Source: Chlorobiota bacterium
Lineage (GTDB): Bacteria; Bacteroidota; Ignavibacteria; SZUA-365; JAADGX01
DNA: 19,620 nt
Reading direction: 5' to 3'
Assembly (NCBI GenBank): GCA_013152135.1
Contig: JAADGX010000060.1
Span: forward strand, 8,113 to 27,732
The translations under genes and the position numbers were made by a program. The stretch's first letter is position 1. Every line of letters begins with the position of its first letter. Positions 12,678-19,620 of the stretch are shown in pieces. A model generated the notes under the pieces. The model made no database searches and had not been told where the DNA came from. It worked only from the letters and a program-made list of their open reading frames with translations.

Positions 12678-13760
12678 ATGAAAAAGACAGCTTTTTACGA
12701 CAACCACATCGCCATGCAAGCGAAGATGGTTGAATTCGCCGGATTCATGATGCCTCTTCAATACGCGGGTATCATCCAGGAGCACAAACGCGTACGATCA
12801 ACGGTAGGTGTTTTCGACGTTTCCCACATGGGAGAGTTCGAGGTTCGTGGAACCGGAGCGGCTGGTTTCGTCCAGCGCATGACAACCAACGATGTAAACA
12901 AGCTTGCCGAGGGTCGGGTCCAATATTCCACCATGCTTTATGATCATGGTGGAATCGTTGACGATTTGCTCGTGTATCATCTCGGCGAATCTTTCATGTT
13001 GGTGGTGAACGCCGCGAATATCGAAAAAGATTTCGCCTGGCTGAAAGAGCACGTCTCACCCGACGTGGAACTCATCGATAAAAGCGACGAGACCTCGCTT
13101 CTTGCGGTTCAAGGTCCCCGGTCGAAAGACACCTTGAAAAAACTCACCGACGCACCTCTTGACGACCTGGCGTATTATCACTGGGTGTACGCGAAAATCG
13201 CTGGCGTAGAGGTGTTGATTTCTCGAACGGGATACACGGGTGAACTGGGTTACGAGATATACATGCTTGCTGATCCCGTATCGAACGGCAAGCTTCTTGA
13301 CGCAATCATGGAAGCCGGAAAGGAGTTCGATATCGAACCCGCTGGATTGGGGGCGCGGGACACGTTGCGACTGGAAATGGGATACTGCCTGTATGGAAAC
13401 GATATCGATGAGACTACCAATCCTCTCGAAGCAGGATTGGGATGGATTACCAAGCTAAAAAAGGGAGAATTCACCGGGAGGGAAGCGCTGTTGAAAGTTA
13501 AAGAGGAAGGCGTTCGGCGGCGACTTGTCGGAATGGTGGTGGATGGAAAAGCCTTTCCGCGGCATGGTTATGAAATTACAGTGGAGGGAAAGCCCGTGGG
13601 CAAGGTGACGAGCGGAACATTTTCGCCGATACTCGAAAAAGGGATCGCCTTGGGTTACGTGCCTGTTGATTTTGCCGCTGAAGGAACGGCGCTTGGTATC
13701 GTCGTCCGCGGAAAGACGGTAAGCGCCAGGGTGGTGAAGCTCCCATTTTTGCAGAAATAA
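12678..13760 (+). CDS. gcvT: Glycine cleavage system T protein (aminomethyltransferase)
   Basis: Tetrahydrofolate-dependent enzyme that takes the aminomethyl group from lipoylated H protein, releasing ammonia and making 5,10-methylene-THF. The 360 residues are full length. Characteristic stretches are MVEFAGFMMPLQYAG, VGVFDVSHMGEFEV, the Asp95-Asp96 pair in GGIVDDLLVYHL that contains the catalytic Asp, SRTGYTGELGYEIY, GLGARDTLRLEMGYCLYGND and the C-terminal barrel with VTSGTFSPILEKGIALGYV. The other glycine-cleavage genes (gcvH, gcvP) are not within the window. The ATG at 12678 has no clear ribosome site. It lies 49 bases after the transaldolase and 85 before ftsK; the gap to ftsK contains mutually exclusive short GC-rich stems (GCCTC/GAGGC, CGCCT/AGGCG at 13766-13794) with no T-tract. 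Very confident. Confidence 0.96.
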   Translation: MKKTAFYDNHIAMQAKMVEFAGFMMPLQYAGIIQEHKRVRSTVGVFDVSHMGEFEVRGTGAAGFVQRMTTNDVNKLAEGRVQYSTMLYDHGGIVDDLLVYHLGESFMLVVNAANIEKDFAWLKEHVSPDVELIDKSDETSLLAVQGPRSKDTLKKLTDAPLDDLAYYHWVYAKIAGVEVLISRTGYTGELGYEIYMLADPVSNGKLLDAIMEAGKEFDIEPAGLGARDTLRLEMGYCLYGNDIDETTNPLEAGLGWITKLKKGEFTGREALLKVKEEGVRRRLVGMVVDGKAFPRHGYEITVEGKPVGKVTSGTFSPILEKGIALGYVPVDFAAEGTALGIVVRGKTVSARVVKLPFLQK

Positions 13761-13845
13761 CGCGACGCCTGAAAAGCCTCGCCGCCGAGAGGCGCGATTG
13801 TCTGCATGTCTGCCGAGCGCGTTCGATTGGACTTCTAGAGGAACG

Positions 13846-16353
13846 ATGAGAGTCAAGACACAGGGAACAAGGAGAAAAACACCTGGAAAATCCGTCGTGA
13901 TTTCACGCCGGAAAATCGAGATCATCGGTATTTTGATGATGGTGGGCGCCTTGTTGGTCGTTTTGGCAATTATTTCATACAGTCGGAGCGACGAAACAGC
14001 GGCCGGCATACCTTTTGGAAAATTCCTGCTTTTATTCGGCGGTGATCAGGAAGTCCAGGCATTGGCGGACACAACGTCCAACTGGCTGGGTCTTTTCGGC
14101 GCGATGATGGCGCATTTCTTCATCCACTCAACCGTTGGTTTCTTCTCTCTGGTTATTCCAATCCTTATTGGCTTGTGGGGTTGGTTCATCTTTCAAAACA
14201 AAGACCAGCGCGTTCTGGCCTATTATACGAATTACGTCCTTCTGATCGTGGTACTGAGCGCAACCTTTGTTGGGTTGCTGCGGACGATTTCTTGGTTTCC
14301 ACAATTACCGGTCGAATTAAGCGGCGCTATCGGTGATTATACGGCGGGATTATTGACGCGTTTTATCGGGGTTATTGGCGGTTTCATCATTATCGTGACG
14401 GCTTTGCTCGTGGTGATCATCCTCATGATCGACCTGGATTTGAAGAAATCCCTGGACCGGTTGCGTATGGGCTTGAAAGCGTCCATCGGTTGGATTCAGG
14501 CCAGAATCGGACGGGGAAAAAGCGCGATGAAATCGAGCTCAGGGGATCGCTTCGATACTTCGGAAACTGGACTGGACGCGTCCCGGAAATCCTCGGAAAG
14601 GGTAACAAGTGCGGCCGAAGATTTGAAAATCAGGACCGCAACGCCCCTTGAAGAGATATTGGAGCAAAGGGAAAGACCTTCACGTCCGAGGGATAAAACG
14701 GTATCGGAACTCGATAGAGCTTCGGACGTTCAGGCGCCGGAGAAACGGGCGCTTGTTGGAGACGACGGAAATTCCGGCGAGGTGACCGGTGACTCGCCGG
14801 CGAATGATGGATCCGTCGACGAAGCCATCAAGGATATTTCACAAATCAATGCCTCCTTGAGCCGGCATCGCTTTCAATACGTTCCGCCATCGTACGATCT
14901 TCTTGATCTCCCGGTAGAAGTCGATACCGTTAGCAAGGAAGAGCTTAAAGCCAAGGCGAAGCTGGTCGAAGACAAGTTGAGGGTTTTTGATATTGGAATC
15001 ACCGACATTACGGTTACTCCAGGGCCGGTGGTAACTCTTTACGAACTGGTGCCGGATTCCAGTGTCAAAATCAGCAAGATTGTCAACCTCGCCGATGATC
15101 TTGCCTTGGCTCTTGCGGCACGGGGGATACGTATTATTGCGCCCATCCCCGGTAAAAGTGCGGTTGGTATCGAGATACCGAATACCAAGCCTTCGTTGGT
15201 GGGATTCCGGACCGTCGTTCGGTCTTCGCATTTTCTCGATTCCGGGCACGCCCTTGCTCTGGGACTGGGGAAGACGATTTCCGGAGAGGTCATGGTAGAT
15301 GACCTTGCGAAGATGCCCCACCTTCTGGTTGCGGGCGCGACGGGTTCCGGCAAAAGCGTGGGGATCAACACGATGATCAACAGCCTGCTGTTCCGGATGC
15401 ATCCCCGCAGCGTCAAGTTTGTCATGATCGATCCAAAGAAAATAGAGCTGGCGCAGTATGCACCGCTTCGCAATCATTTCCTTGCTATTTGTCCGGACGT
15501 CAAAGAGGACATTATTACGGATCCGGAGAACGCGAAAATTGTTTTGAAGAGCCTGGAGATGGAGATGGAACAACGGTATGACAAGCTTGCCAAGGCAGGA
15601 GTGCGTCATTTGGTTGATTACAATGCAAAGGTGAAATCCGGTTCTTTGAAAAGCACGAACGACGTATCGCATTACCTTCTGCCGTACATCGTGGTTATCA
15701 TAGACGAGCTGGCAGATTTGATGATTACTGCCGCCCGCGAGGTCGAAGAACCCATCGCCCGCATCGCCCAATTGGCTCGCGCCGTCGGTATCCACTTAAT
15801 CGTGGCTACACAGCGGCCCTCGGTTGACGTTATCACCGGTGTTATCAAGGCGAATTTTCCTTCCCGCATCGCGTATCAGGTGGCATCCAAGGTCGATTCA
15901 AGAACCATCCTTGATACCAACGGTGCGGAACAATTGCTGGGAAACGGCGACATGTTGTACCAGCCCAGCGCGCGTCCCAAGCCGGTTCGGATTCAGAATG
16001 CTTTTATCAGCACCGCCGAAGTGGAGCGCGTTGTGGATTTCGTCGCATCACAGCCGGGATTTCCCCAGCCGTACCTTCTGCCATCGGTAAATGTTCAGTC
16101 GTCGCATAATGGTTTTCAAGCAACGGGCGCCAGGGACAAACTGTTCAATGACGCCGCAAAACTGGTTGTTCATTACCAGCAAGGATCTGTTTCACTTATT
16201 CAGCGTAGGCTCAGAATCGGGTACACCAGGGCTGCCCGGATCGTGGATGAACTTGAAGCGTGTGGAATATTGGGGCCGTATGAAGGGAGCAAAGCACGGG
16301 AAGTGCTCGTAGATGATGAAGAAACACTTGAACAGATTCTTCAACAGAAATGA
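13846..16353 (+). CDS. ftsK: DNA translocase FtsK/SpoIIIE family
   Basis: Membrane-anchored DNA pump acting at the division septum in chromosome segregation and dimer resolution. The start at ATG 13846 is preferred over a TTG at 13798 because AGAGG lies just upstream and the first transmembrane helix follows soon after. In the 835-residue numbering, four membrane segments lie at about 25-45, 80-115, 124-147 and 165-195, then a charged linker to about 345. The motor follows: a VTPGPVVTLYEL alpha-domain segment, Walker A GATGSGKS at 497-504, DPKKIELAQY, Walker B VVIIDEL at about 616-622, and ATQRPSVDVITG. The C-terminus is a winged-helix gamma domain (about 755-820; LIQRRLRIGYTRAARIVDELE), the part that in known FtsK proteins reads polar sequence motifs and contacts XerD. 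It is complete, with a short linker compared with E. coli FtsK. lolA follows after 18 bases, so they are probably co-transcribed. Confidence 0.96.
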   Translation: MRVKTQGTRRKTPGKSVVISRRKIEIIGILMMVGALLVVLAIISYSRSDETAAGIPFGKFLLLFGGDQEVQALADTTSNWLGLFGAMMAHFFIHSTVGFFSLVIPILIGLWGWFIFQNKDQRVLAYYTNYVLLIVVLSATFVGLLRTISWFPQLPVELSGAIGDYTAGLLTRFIGVIGGFIIIVTALLVVIILMIDLDLKKSLDRLRMGLKASIGWIQARIGRGKSAMKSSSGDRFDTSETGLDASRKSSERVTSAAEDLKIRTATPLEEILEQRERPSRPRDKTVSELDRASDVQAPEKRALVGDDGNSGEVTGDSPANDGSVDEAIKDISQINASLSRHRFQYVPPSYDLLDLPVEVDTVSKEELKAKAKLVEDKLRVFDIGITDITVTPGPVVTLYELVPDSSVKISKIVNLADDLALALAARGIRIIAPIPGKSAVGIEIPNTKPSLVGFRTVVRSSHFLDSGHALALGLGKTISGEVMVDDLAKMPHLLVAGATGSGKSVGINTMINSLLFRMHPRSVKFVMIDPKKIELAQYAPLRNHFLAICPDVKEDIITDPENAKIVLKSLEMEMEQRYDKLAKAGVRHLVDYNAKVKSGSLKSTNDVSHYLLPYIVVIIDELADLMITAAREVEEPIARIAQLARAVGIHLIVATQRPSVDVITGVIKANFPSRIAYQVASKVDSRTILDTNGAEQLLGNGDMLYQPSARPKPVRIQNAFISTAEVERVVDFVASQPGFPQPYLLPSVNVQSSHNGFQATGARDKLFNDAAKLVVHYQQGSVSLIQRRLRIGYTRAARIVDELEACGILGPYEGSKAREVLVDDEETLEQILQQK

Positions 16354-16371
16354 ACCCGGAGGATAACTGCC

Positions 16372-17010
16372 ATGATGATGTACTTAGCTGGTTTTTTATT
16401 GTTGCTTCTTCCCGAGATGGCATACAATACGCTTCCAGATATTACGGCCAACGAGATTATTGAAAACGTTCAGGATCGATACGATGATATTGACGATGCC
16501 GTTATCACTTTCACCCAAACGGTTCGATTCAAGGTCTCCCGCGTAGAGCAGAGTTACAGCGGGAAAATGTACTTCAAGAAGAAGAACAAATTCCGTATCG
16601 AGACGGATGAACGCGTGCTGGTTACCGATGGAAAAACATCCTGGTCATACACGCCCCGGAACAAGCAGGTTGTCATTGATAATTTCGAAGAAGAAAAGAA
16701 CAGCCTTTCACCACAGAGACTCTTGTTTTCTCTCCCGAAAGATTACTACGCCGCCTATGTCGGTGAGCGGAAATTGGGCCAGGTCGACACCTACGTGCTG
16801 AAGTTCACCCCAAAGCAGTCAGGTTCCTTTGCAGTGTCCATCAAAGTCTGGATTAACCACGACTGGTTGATTCGCCAGGTTGAAGTTGTCGACATCAATG
16901 GAACGACGACCACGTACTTCATTAAGCGCATCACCTTGGACCAGGGAATTAAAGACAGTCGATTTTCCTTCACGGTACCTCAAGGTGTTGAAGTCATTGA
17001 TCTCCGTTAG
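16372..17010 (+). CDS. lolA: Outer-membrane lipoprotein carrier LolA
   Basis: Periplasmic chaperone that takes lipoproteins from the LolCDE transporter to the outer membrane. The 212-residue precursor begins at the first of three successive Met codons, with GGAGG 9 bases upstream; its N-terminal hydrophobic segment YLAGFLLLLLPEM serves as signal peptide and no lipobox cysteine is present. The mature part follows the LolA pattern: ANEIIENVQDRYDDIDDA, ITFTQTVRFK, SGKMYFKKKNKFRIE, LVTDGKTSWSYTPRNKQVVID, LLFSLPKDY, TYVLKFTPKQ and a final FSFTVPQGVEVIDL. The ftsK-lolA order is also found in E. coli and other bacteria. No LolB is present, as is usual outside Proteobacteria. The stop is 11 bases before the membrane-protein gene, so the ftsK-lolA-flippase genes look like one operon. 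Confident. Confidence 0.92.
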   Translation: MMMYLAGFLLLLLPEMAYNTLPDITANEIIENVQDRYDDIDDAVITFTQTVRFKVSRVEQSYSGKMYFKKKNKFRIETDERVLVTDGKTSWSYTPRNKQVVIDNFEEEKNSLSPQRLLFSLPKDYYAAYVGERKLGQVDTYVLKFTPKQSGSFAVSIKVWINHDWLIRQVEVVDINGTTTTYFIKRITLDQGIKDSRFSFTVPQGVEVIDLR

Positions 17011-17021
17011 CGGTTGTTCTT

Positions 17022-18050
17022 GTGAATCCTAAAGTCAAGCGTATTCTCAATTACGTTCTCAGTTTCGCTCTGGCGGCGTTCTTTTTGTACATCGCCTTCC
17101 GTGGAAGCGATATTCACGCAATCATTGAATCAATTGAACGAGCAAAATGGGGCTGGCTCCTGTTGTTCATCCCTATCGCCCTCTTGAGCCATATTATTCG
17201 CGCCTGGCGCTGGTTGTATTTCCTTGAGCCGATAAAAAAGGGTATTCGCAAACGCAACCTCTTCTATGCTGTTATGATCGGGTACTTTTTCAACAGCATT
17301 TTGCCCCGTTTTGGAGAAGTCGCACGCCCGTATGCGATAAAAAAACTGGAAGACATCCCCCTGAGGACCGCCGTGGGGTCGGTAATTGTCGAACGGTTCT
17401 TGGACCTGCTTTTCCTCGTCATGCTGTTTGCGTTGTCACTGGTCTTTTTTCGCGAAGAGATCAGCCGGGCCTTTCCAACCATGGAATCATGGAGCATCGT
17501 CATATCGGCTGCCTCGGTAGGTGTGTTGGTTTTTTTCGGCTTTCTGGTTTTCAAGACCGATGAGACAGTAGTGTTTGTGCACAAATTGAACCGATTCGTA
17601 CCGGGAAAAATCCTGGTCAAGGTCGAGGAATTGTTACGGAAAGTGATTGACGGGTTCAAGGTTGTTCATAACCGCGAGAAGTATCTCGTCATGTTCCTTC
17701 TCACGTTGTTCATGTGGTTCCTGTACGTTCTGCAGTTTTACGTAGTGTTCTATGCTTTCAATTTCGTTTCGAATTATGGATTGGATTTACTGTCGGCTCT
17801 CGTCGTGATGGTCATTTCTTCGATCGGTATCATCATCCCGACACCGGGCGGCACCGGCACGTTCCATTTTTTCTGCATGGCGTCATTGTCGCGGTTGTTC
17901 AACATTCCGGAAGGACAGGCTCTGGGATACGCGACTTCCGTCCACGCCGTAGGATACCTCTTTCTTCTGGCGGCCGGAGCGATCGCGTTGATGTTGGCGA
18001 ATATCAATATTGCCGAAGCCGGAGCTGCGAAGGTGGAACACGATGCGTAA
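17022..18050 (+). CDS. UPF0104 / lysylphosphatidylglycerol synthase TM-region-like membrane protein
   Basis: Polytopic inner-membrane protein of the LPG_synthase_TM (UPF0104, AglD-related) family. The 342 residues include about seven to eight hydrophobic segments (for example 9-25, 44-62, 82-94, 121-143, 157-178, 222-247, 256-273, 305-327). Family landmarks are HIIRAWRWLYFLEP (57-70), PRFGEVARPYAI (95-106), VIVERFLDL (121-129) and IIPTPGGTGTFHFF (271-284). It lacks the soluble C-terminal GNAT-type domain of MprF, so it is not an aminoacyl-phospholipid synthase; members of this stand-alone class are thought to move or flip lipids or lipid-linked glycans, but substrates are mostly unknown. Translation starts at GTG 17022 without a clear ribosome site, 11 bases after lolA, suggesting coupling within that operon. 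Nothing in the sequence defines its substrate. Family secure. Confidence 0.9.
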   Translation: MNPKVKRILNYVLSFALAAFFLYIAFRGSDIHAIIESIERAKWGWLLLFIPIALLSHIIRAWRWLYFLEPIKKGIRKRNLFYAVMIGYFFNSILPRFGEVARPYAIKKLEDIPLRTAVGSVIVERFLDLLFLVMLFALSLVFFREEISRAFPTMESWSIVISAASVGVLVFFGFLVFKTDETVVFVHKLNRFVPGKILVKVEELLRKVIDGFKVVHNREKYLVMFLLTLFMWFLYVLQFYVVFYAFNFVSNYGLDLLSALVVMVISSIGIIIPTPGGTGTFHFFCMASLSRLFNIPEGQALGYATSVHAVGYLFLLAAGAIALMLANINIAEAGAAKVEHDA

Positions 18051-18470
18051 ACGCTACACGTCAGCATTTTGTCTGATAATGAAATACGCTGCGTCGGAAT
18101 ATTGACGGTTGGGGTTTTGAAGAAATTATTTCCAATATTTTCGCATTATTGACGAATTATCCTCTTGGCATATCTTTTGTAAACATAATGTCTGGCATGT
18201 GTGCGAAATGTGCATCAGGGCCAGAGATCGTTATAGGTTTTTTTTGTTGTAACGAATTGCATAAGAAAAGTGAACCAGGTATATTTTAAACTTCGAATGC
18301 GTGAAACCTTGAGTACCACAAATTTCAAACACTACAGTAAAAAACATATGTCTCATCAAGTTGGAGATGCCTATGGACACATCCTAAGCGAGGTGTTTCA
18401 TTCTACGCTATTGTCTGTTGGCTATTATTCGAACCATAAGTATGATTCACAAACATTTTGGAGATTTTCC
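18051..18470 (+). promoter_or_regulatory. 420-base AT-rich intergenic region with candidate promoters for the exported-protein gene
   Basis: No gene is seen here. Two sigma70-like pairs face the downstream gene: TTGACG (18149-18154), 16 bases, TATCTT (18171-18176); and TTGCAT (18257-18262), 17 bases, TATATT (18280-18285). The second has the better -10 and would leave a leader of about 180 bases. TATTGACG occurs twice, 47 bases apart (18100 and 18147). An inverted repeat TCTGGC/GCCAGA (18191-18225) is followed, after a gap, by a run of eight or more T at about 18238, possibly a weak terminator. TTTTCGCATTA at 18138 resembles one arm of a dif site, but the other arm does not match. Confidence 0.45.
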
Positions 18471-19620
18471 ATGAAAAAACCCTTAACAGTCCTCGTGCTG
18501 TTAGCCGTTGCGTTGCTCATGTTCGGCATGAGCGCCCAGGCGCAGATTCGGACATTCAAGGGAGACTTTTTCAACATTACCAGGACAGTCGAGCAGACCG
18601 CTGATTCCGTGGAGTTCATTGCCGATACGCTCTCATTAGAGGACGTAGCGGGAACGACACAGGACTTTGTCAGTAATGACTCGATTTGTATCATGTTTGT
18701 GCAGAATCGTTTCAAGATCGTAAACAACCGGTTATCGGGTGGAGCGTTCGATTATATCGAAGCTCGTACGACCCGTGCTACCGGTATGATACTGCGCCGC
18801 CAGACCTACAACGGGGTCCCGGTTGGTGCTGGTCTTGGAACTGATCCTGCCCAACAAGGTAATGTGATTGGTCTCCGTCCGGTTTATCGCCCAGTGGGCA
18901 ACATCGCATCCACATCGAACTTCAACTCTGGTCCAGGCGCTATTCGCCAGGTCTTGACGTTCCAGACATTGAACCCATCGGGTGGAAGCGACGCAATCGG
19001 CATCCGCAGAATTCTCTTCAAACCGAACATCAACAATCTCACCAACCTTGCAGTACCACCGGATACAACGAAGGATACTCTTCGCGCGTATCATCTAGAC
19101 GCTCCTGGCGCATTTGGAGTCGTTGGTGGTGTGATTGGATCCGCTGATCTCGCTATCGTTCGTCTTCTCCCAGGTACCACGCGTATGCTGGTATGGGTGA
19201 ATGATTCAGCCCAAGCAGTGGATGCTGGTGAATATTTCGGATCGTTCGGCGACTATTCCCGTGGACGTTATTTCTTAGGTGATGATGGGCTGCCCGCAGC
19301 TTCGACTTTCACACCGAACCTTCGTCCCGGACCCATGAATGCCGCATGGGGGCCTGGTGTCGGCAACCCGGATCAAGGATTAATTGTTGATGGTTTTCCG
19401 GATGAAGCAAACAACATCCGCTCCACCAATCTTTATTATGCCTTGGCCCCGGGATACGGACAAAGCCACCCCAACGGCGCTTCGTATGTTTCCTATCCGA
19501 ATCCGTACTACGGTCTTATTCCACCGTACCGCGTTGGTGGATACGCCGTTGCGGCAAATCCTTATCAGCCCGGTTTGGTTACCAGCGCAATTGATACGCT
19601 GCGTCTCTTAGACGCGTGGG
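18471..19620 (+). CDS. Large exported protein of unknown family, 3' end cut by window edge
   Basis: From ATG 18471 the frame stays open to the right edge, giving 383 residues and no stop. TGGAG lies 8 bases upstream. A textbook signal peptide opens it: MKKPLTVLVLLAVALLMFG then MSAQAQ, with cleavage near residue 25. The mature part is low in Lys and rich in Gly, Pro, Asn, Asp, Thr and Tyr, with strand-like stretches and Tyr-Pro-rich patches (VSYPNPYYGLIPPYRVGG around 345-362), the style of surface or secreted proteins. A motif DTLRxxxLDA-like occurs twice (about 205 and 374), too little to call a repeat. I do not recognise the family. In FCB-group bacteria proteins like this are often type IX secretion substrates with a C-terminal sorting domain, but the C-terminus lies outside the window. 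Coding certainty is high; function unknown. Confidence 0.85.
   Translation, partial: MKKPLTVLVLLAVALLMFGMSAQAQIRTFKGDFFNITRTVEQTADSVEFIADTLSLEDVAGTTQDFVSNDSICIMFVQNRFKIVNNRLSGGAFDYIEARTTRATGMILRRQTYNGVPVGAGLGTDPAQQGNVIGLRPVYRPVGNIASTSNFNSGPGAIRQVLTFQTLNPSGGSDAIGIRRILFKPNINNLTNLAVPPDTTKDTLRAYHLDAPGAFGVVGGVIGSADLAIVRLLPGTTRMLVWVNDSAQAVDAGEYFGSFGDYSRGRYFLGDDGLPAASTFTPNLRPGPMNAAWGPGVGNPDQGLIVDGFPDEANNIRSTNLYYALAPGYGQSHPNGASYVSYPNPYYGLIPPYRVGGYAVAANPYQPGLVTSAIDTLRLLDAW

Noticed and set aside
14839..15795. Long minus-strand open frame opposite ftsK (318 codons)
   Set aside because: Antisense shadow of the FtsK motor domain without recognisable protein features.
18138..18165. dif-like site (XerC-arm-like TTTTCGCATTA) upstream of the exported-protein gene, about 1.8 kb from ftsK
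   Set aside because: One arm matches well but after a 6-base centre the other arm agrees with the XerD consensus at few positions, so it is only a half-match and could be chance in AT-rich DNA.
1..19620. CRISPR array, insertion sequence, tRNA or defence island
   Set aside because: No regular spaced repeats, transposase or integrase frames, tRNA-like cloverleaf or defence-family genes were seen in either strand.

Overview
The window looks like chromosomal DNA from a Gram-negative member of the FCB group (Bacteroidota/Chlorobiota/Ignavibacteria side). This is an inference from gene content: a TonB-dependent receptor with an N-terminal carboxypeptidase-regulatory-like domain, a LolA carrier, an NlpC/P60 protein with a signal peptide, and a large exported protein of unknown family. 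Several genes have strong Shine-Dalgarno sites (AAGGAGG, GAAGGAGG) and some promoters look sigma70-like. That fits an Ignavibacteria/Kapabacteria-type lineage better than Bacteroidia, but the species cannot be named.

Layout. The left block is on the minus strand: a DUF255/thioredoxin-like YyaL-family protein cut by the left edge, a tiny HARE-HTH protein with its own promoter, and the dipeptidase PepD (TTG start, clear terminator). From about 4.2 kb the plus strand carries a trehalose-phosphatase-like HAD protein with a degenerate metal-binding motif, an exported NlpC/P60 hydrolase and a solitary TonB-dependent receptor that ends in a strong hairpin terminator. Between 8.8 and 9.9 kb are two minus-strand genes: a small DUF2892 membrane protein and a Crp/Fnr-family regulator. 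A candidate operator lies at about -42 of the DUF2892 promoter.

From 10 kb to the right edge everything is on the plus strand: an unknown 91-residue protein overlapping a CysQ-type 3'(2'),5'-bisphosphate nucleotidase, a QueD-type 6-carboxytetrahydropterin synthase, a small transaldolase, GcvT, FtsK, LolA and a UPF0104/LPG-synthase-TM membrane protein. A 420-base promoter-bearing gap follows, then the start of a large exported protein that runs off the window.

Most genes are single-copy housekeeping or envelope functions: DNA translocation at division, lipoprotein transport, outer-membrane uptake, one-carbon and pentose metabolism. I see no rRNA, tRNA, CRISPR array, insertion sequence, phage gene or recognisable defence cassette, and no clear new multi-gene system. 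The best leads are the degenerate HAD protein, the Crp/Fnr-DUF2892 pair with its operator, the HARE-HTH gene with palindromes around its promoter, a start-less coding-like frame at 3965-4156, the unknown 91-residue protein and the unidentified exported protein at the right end.
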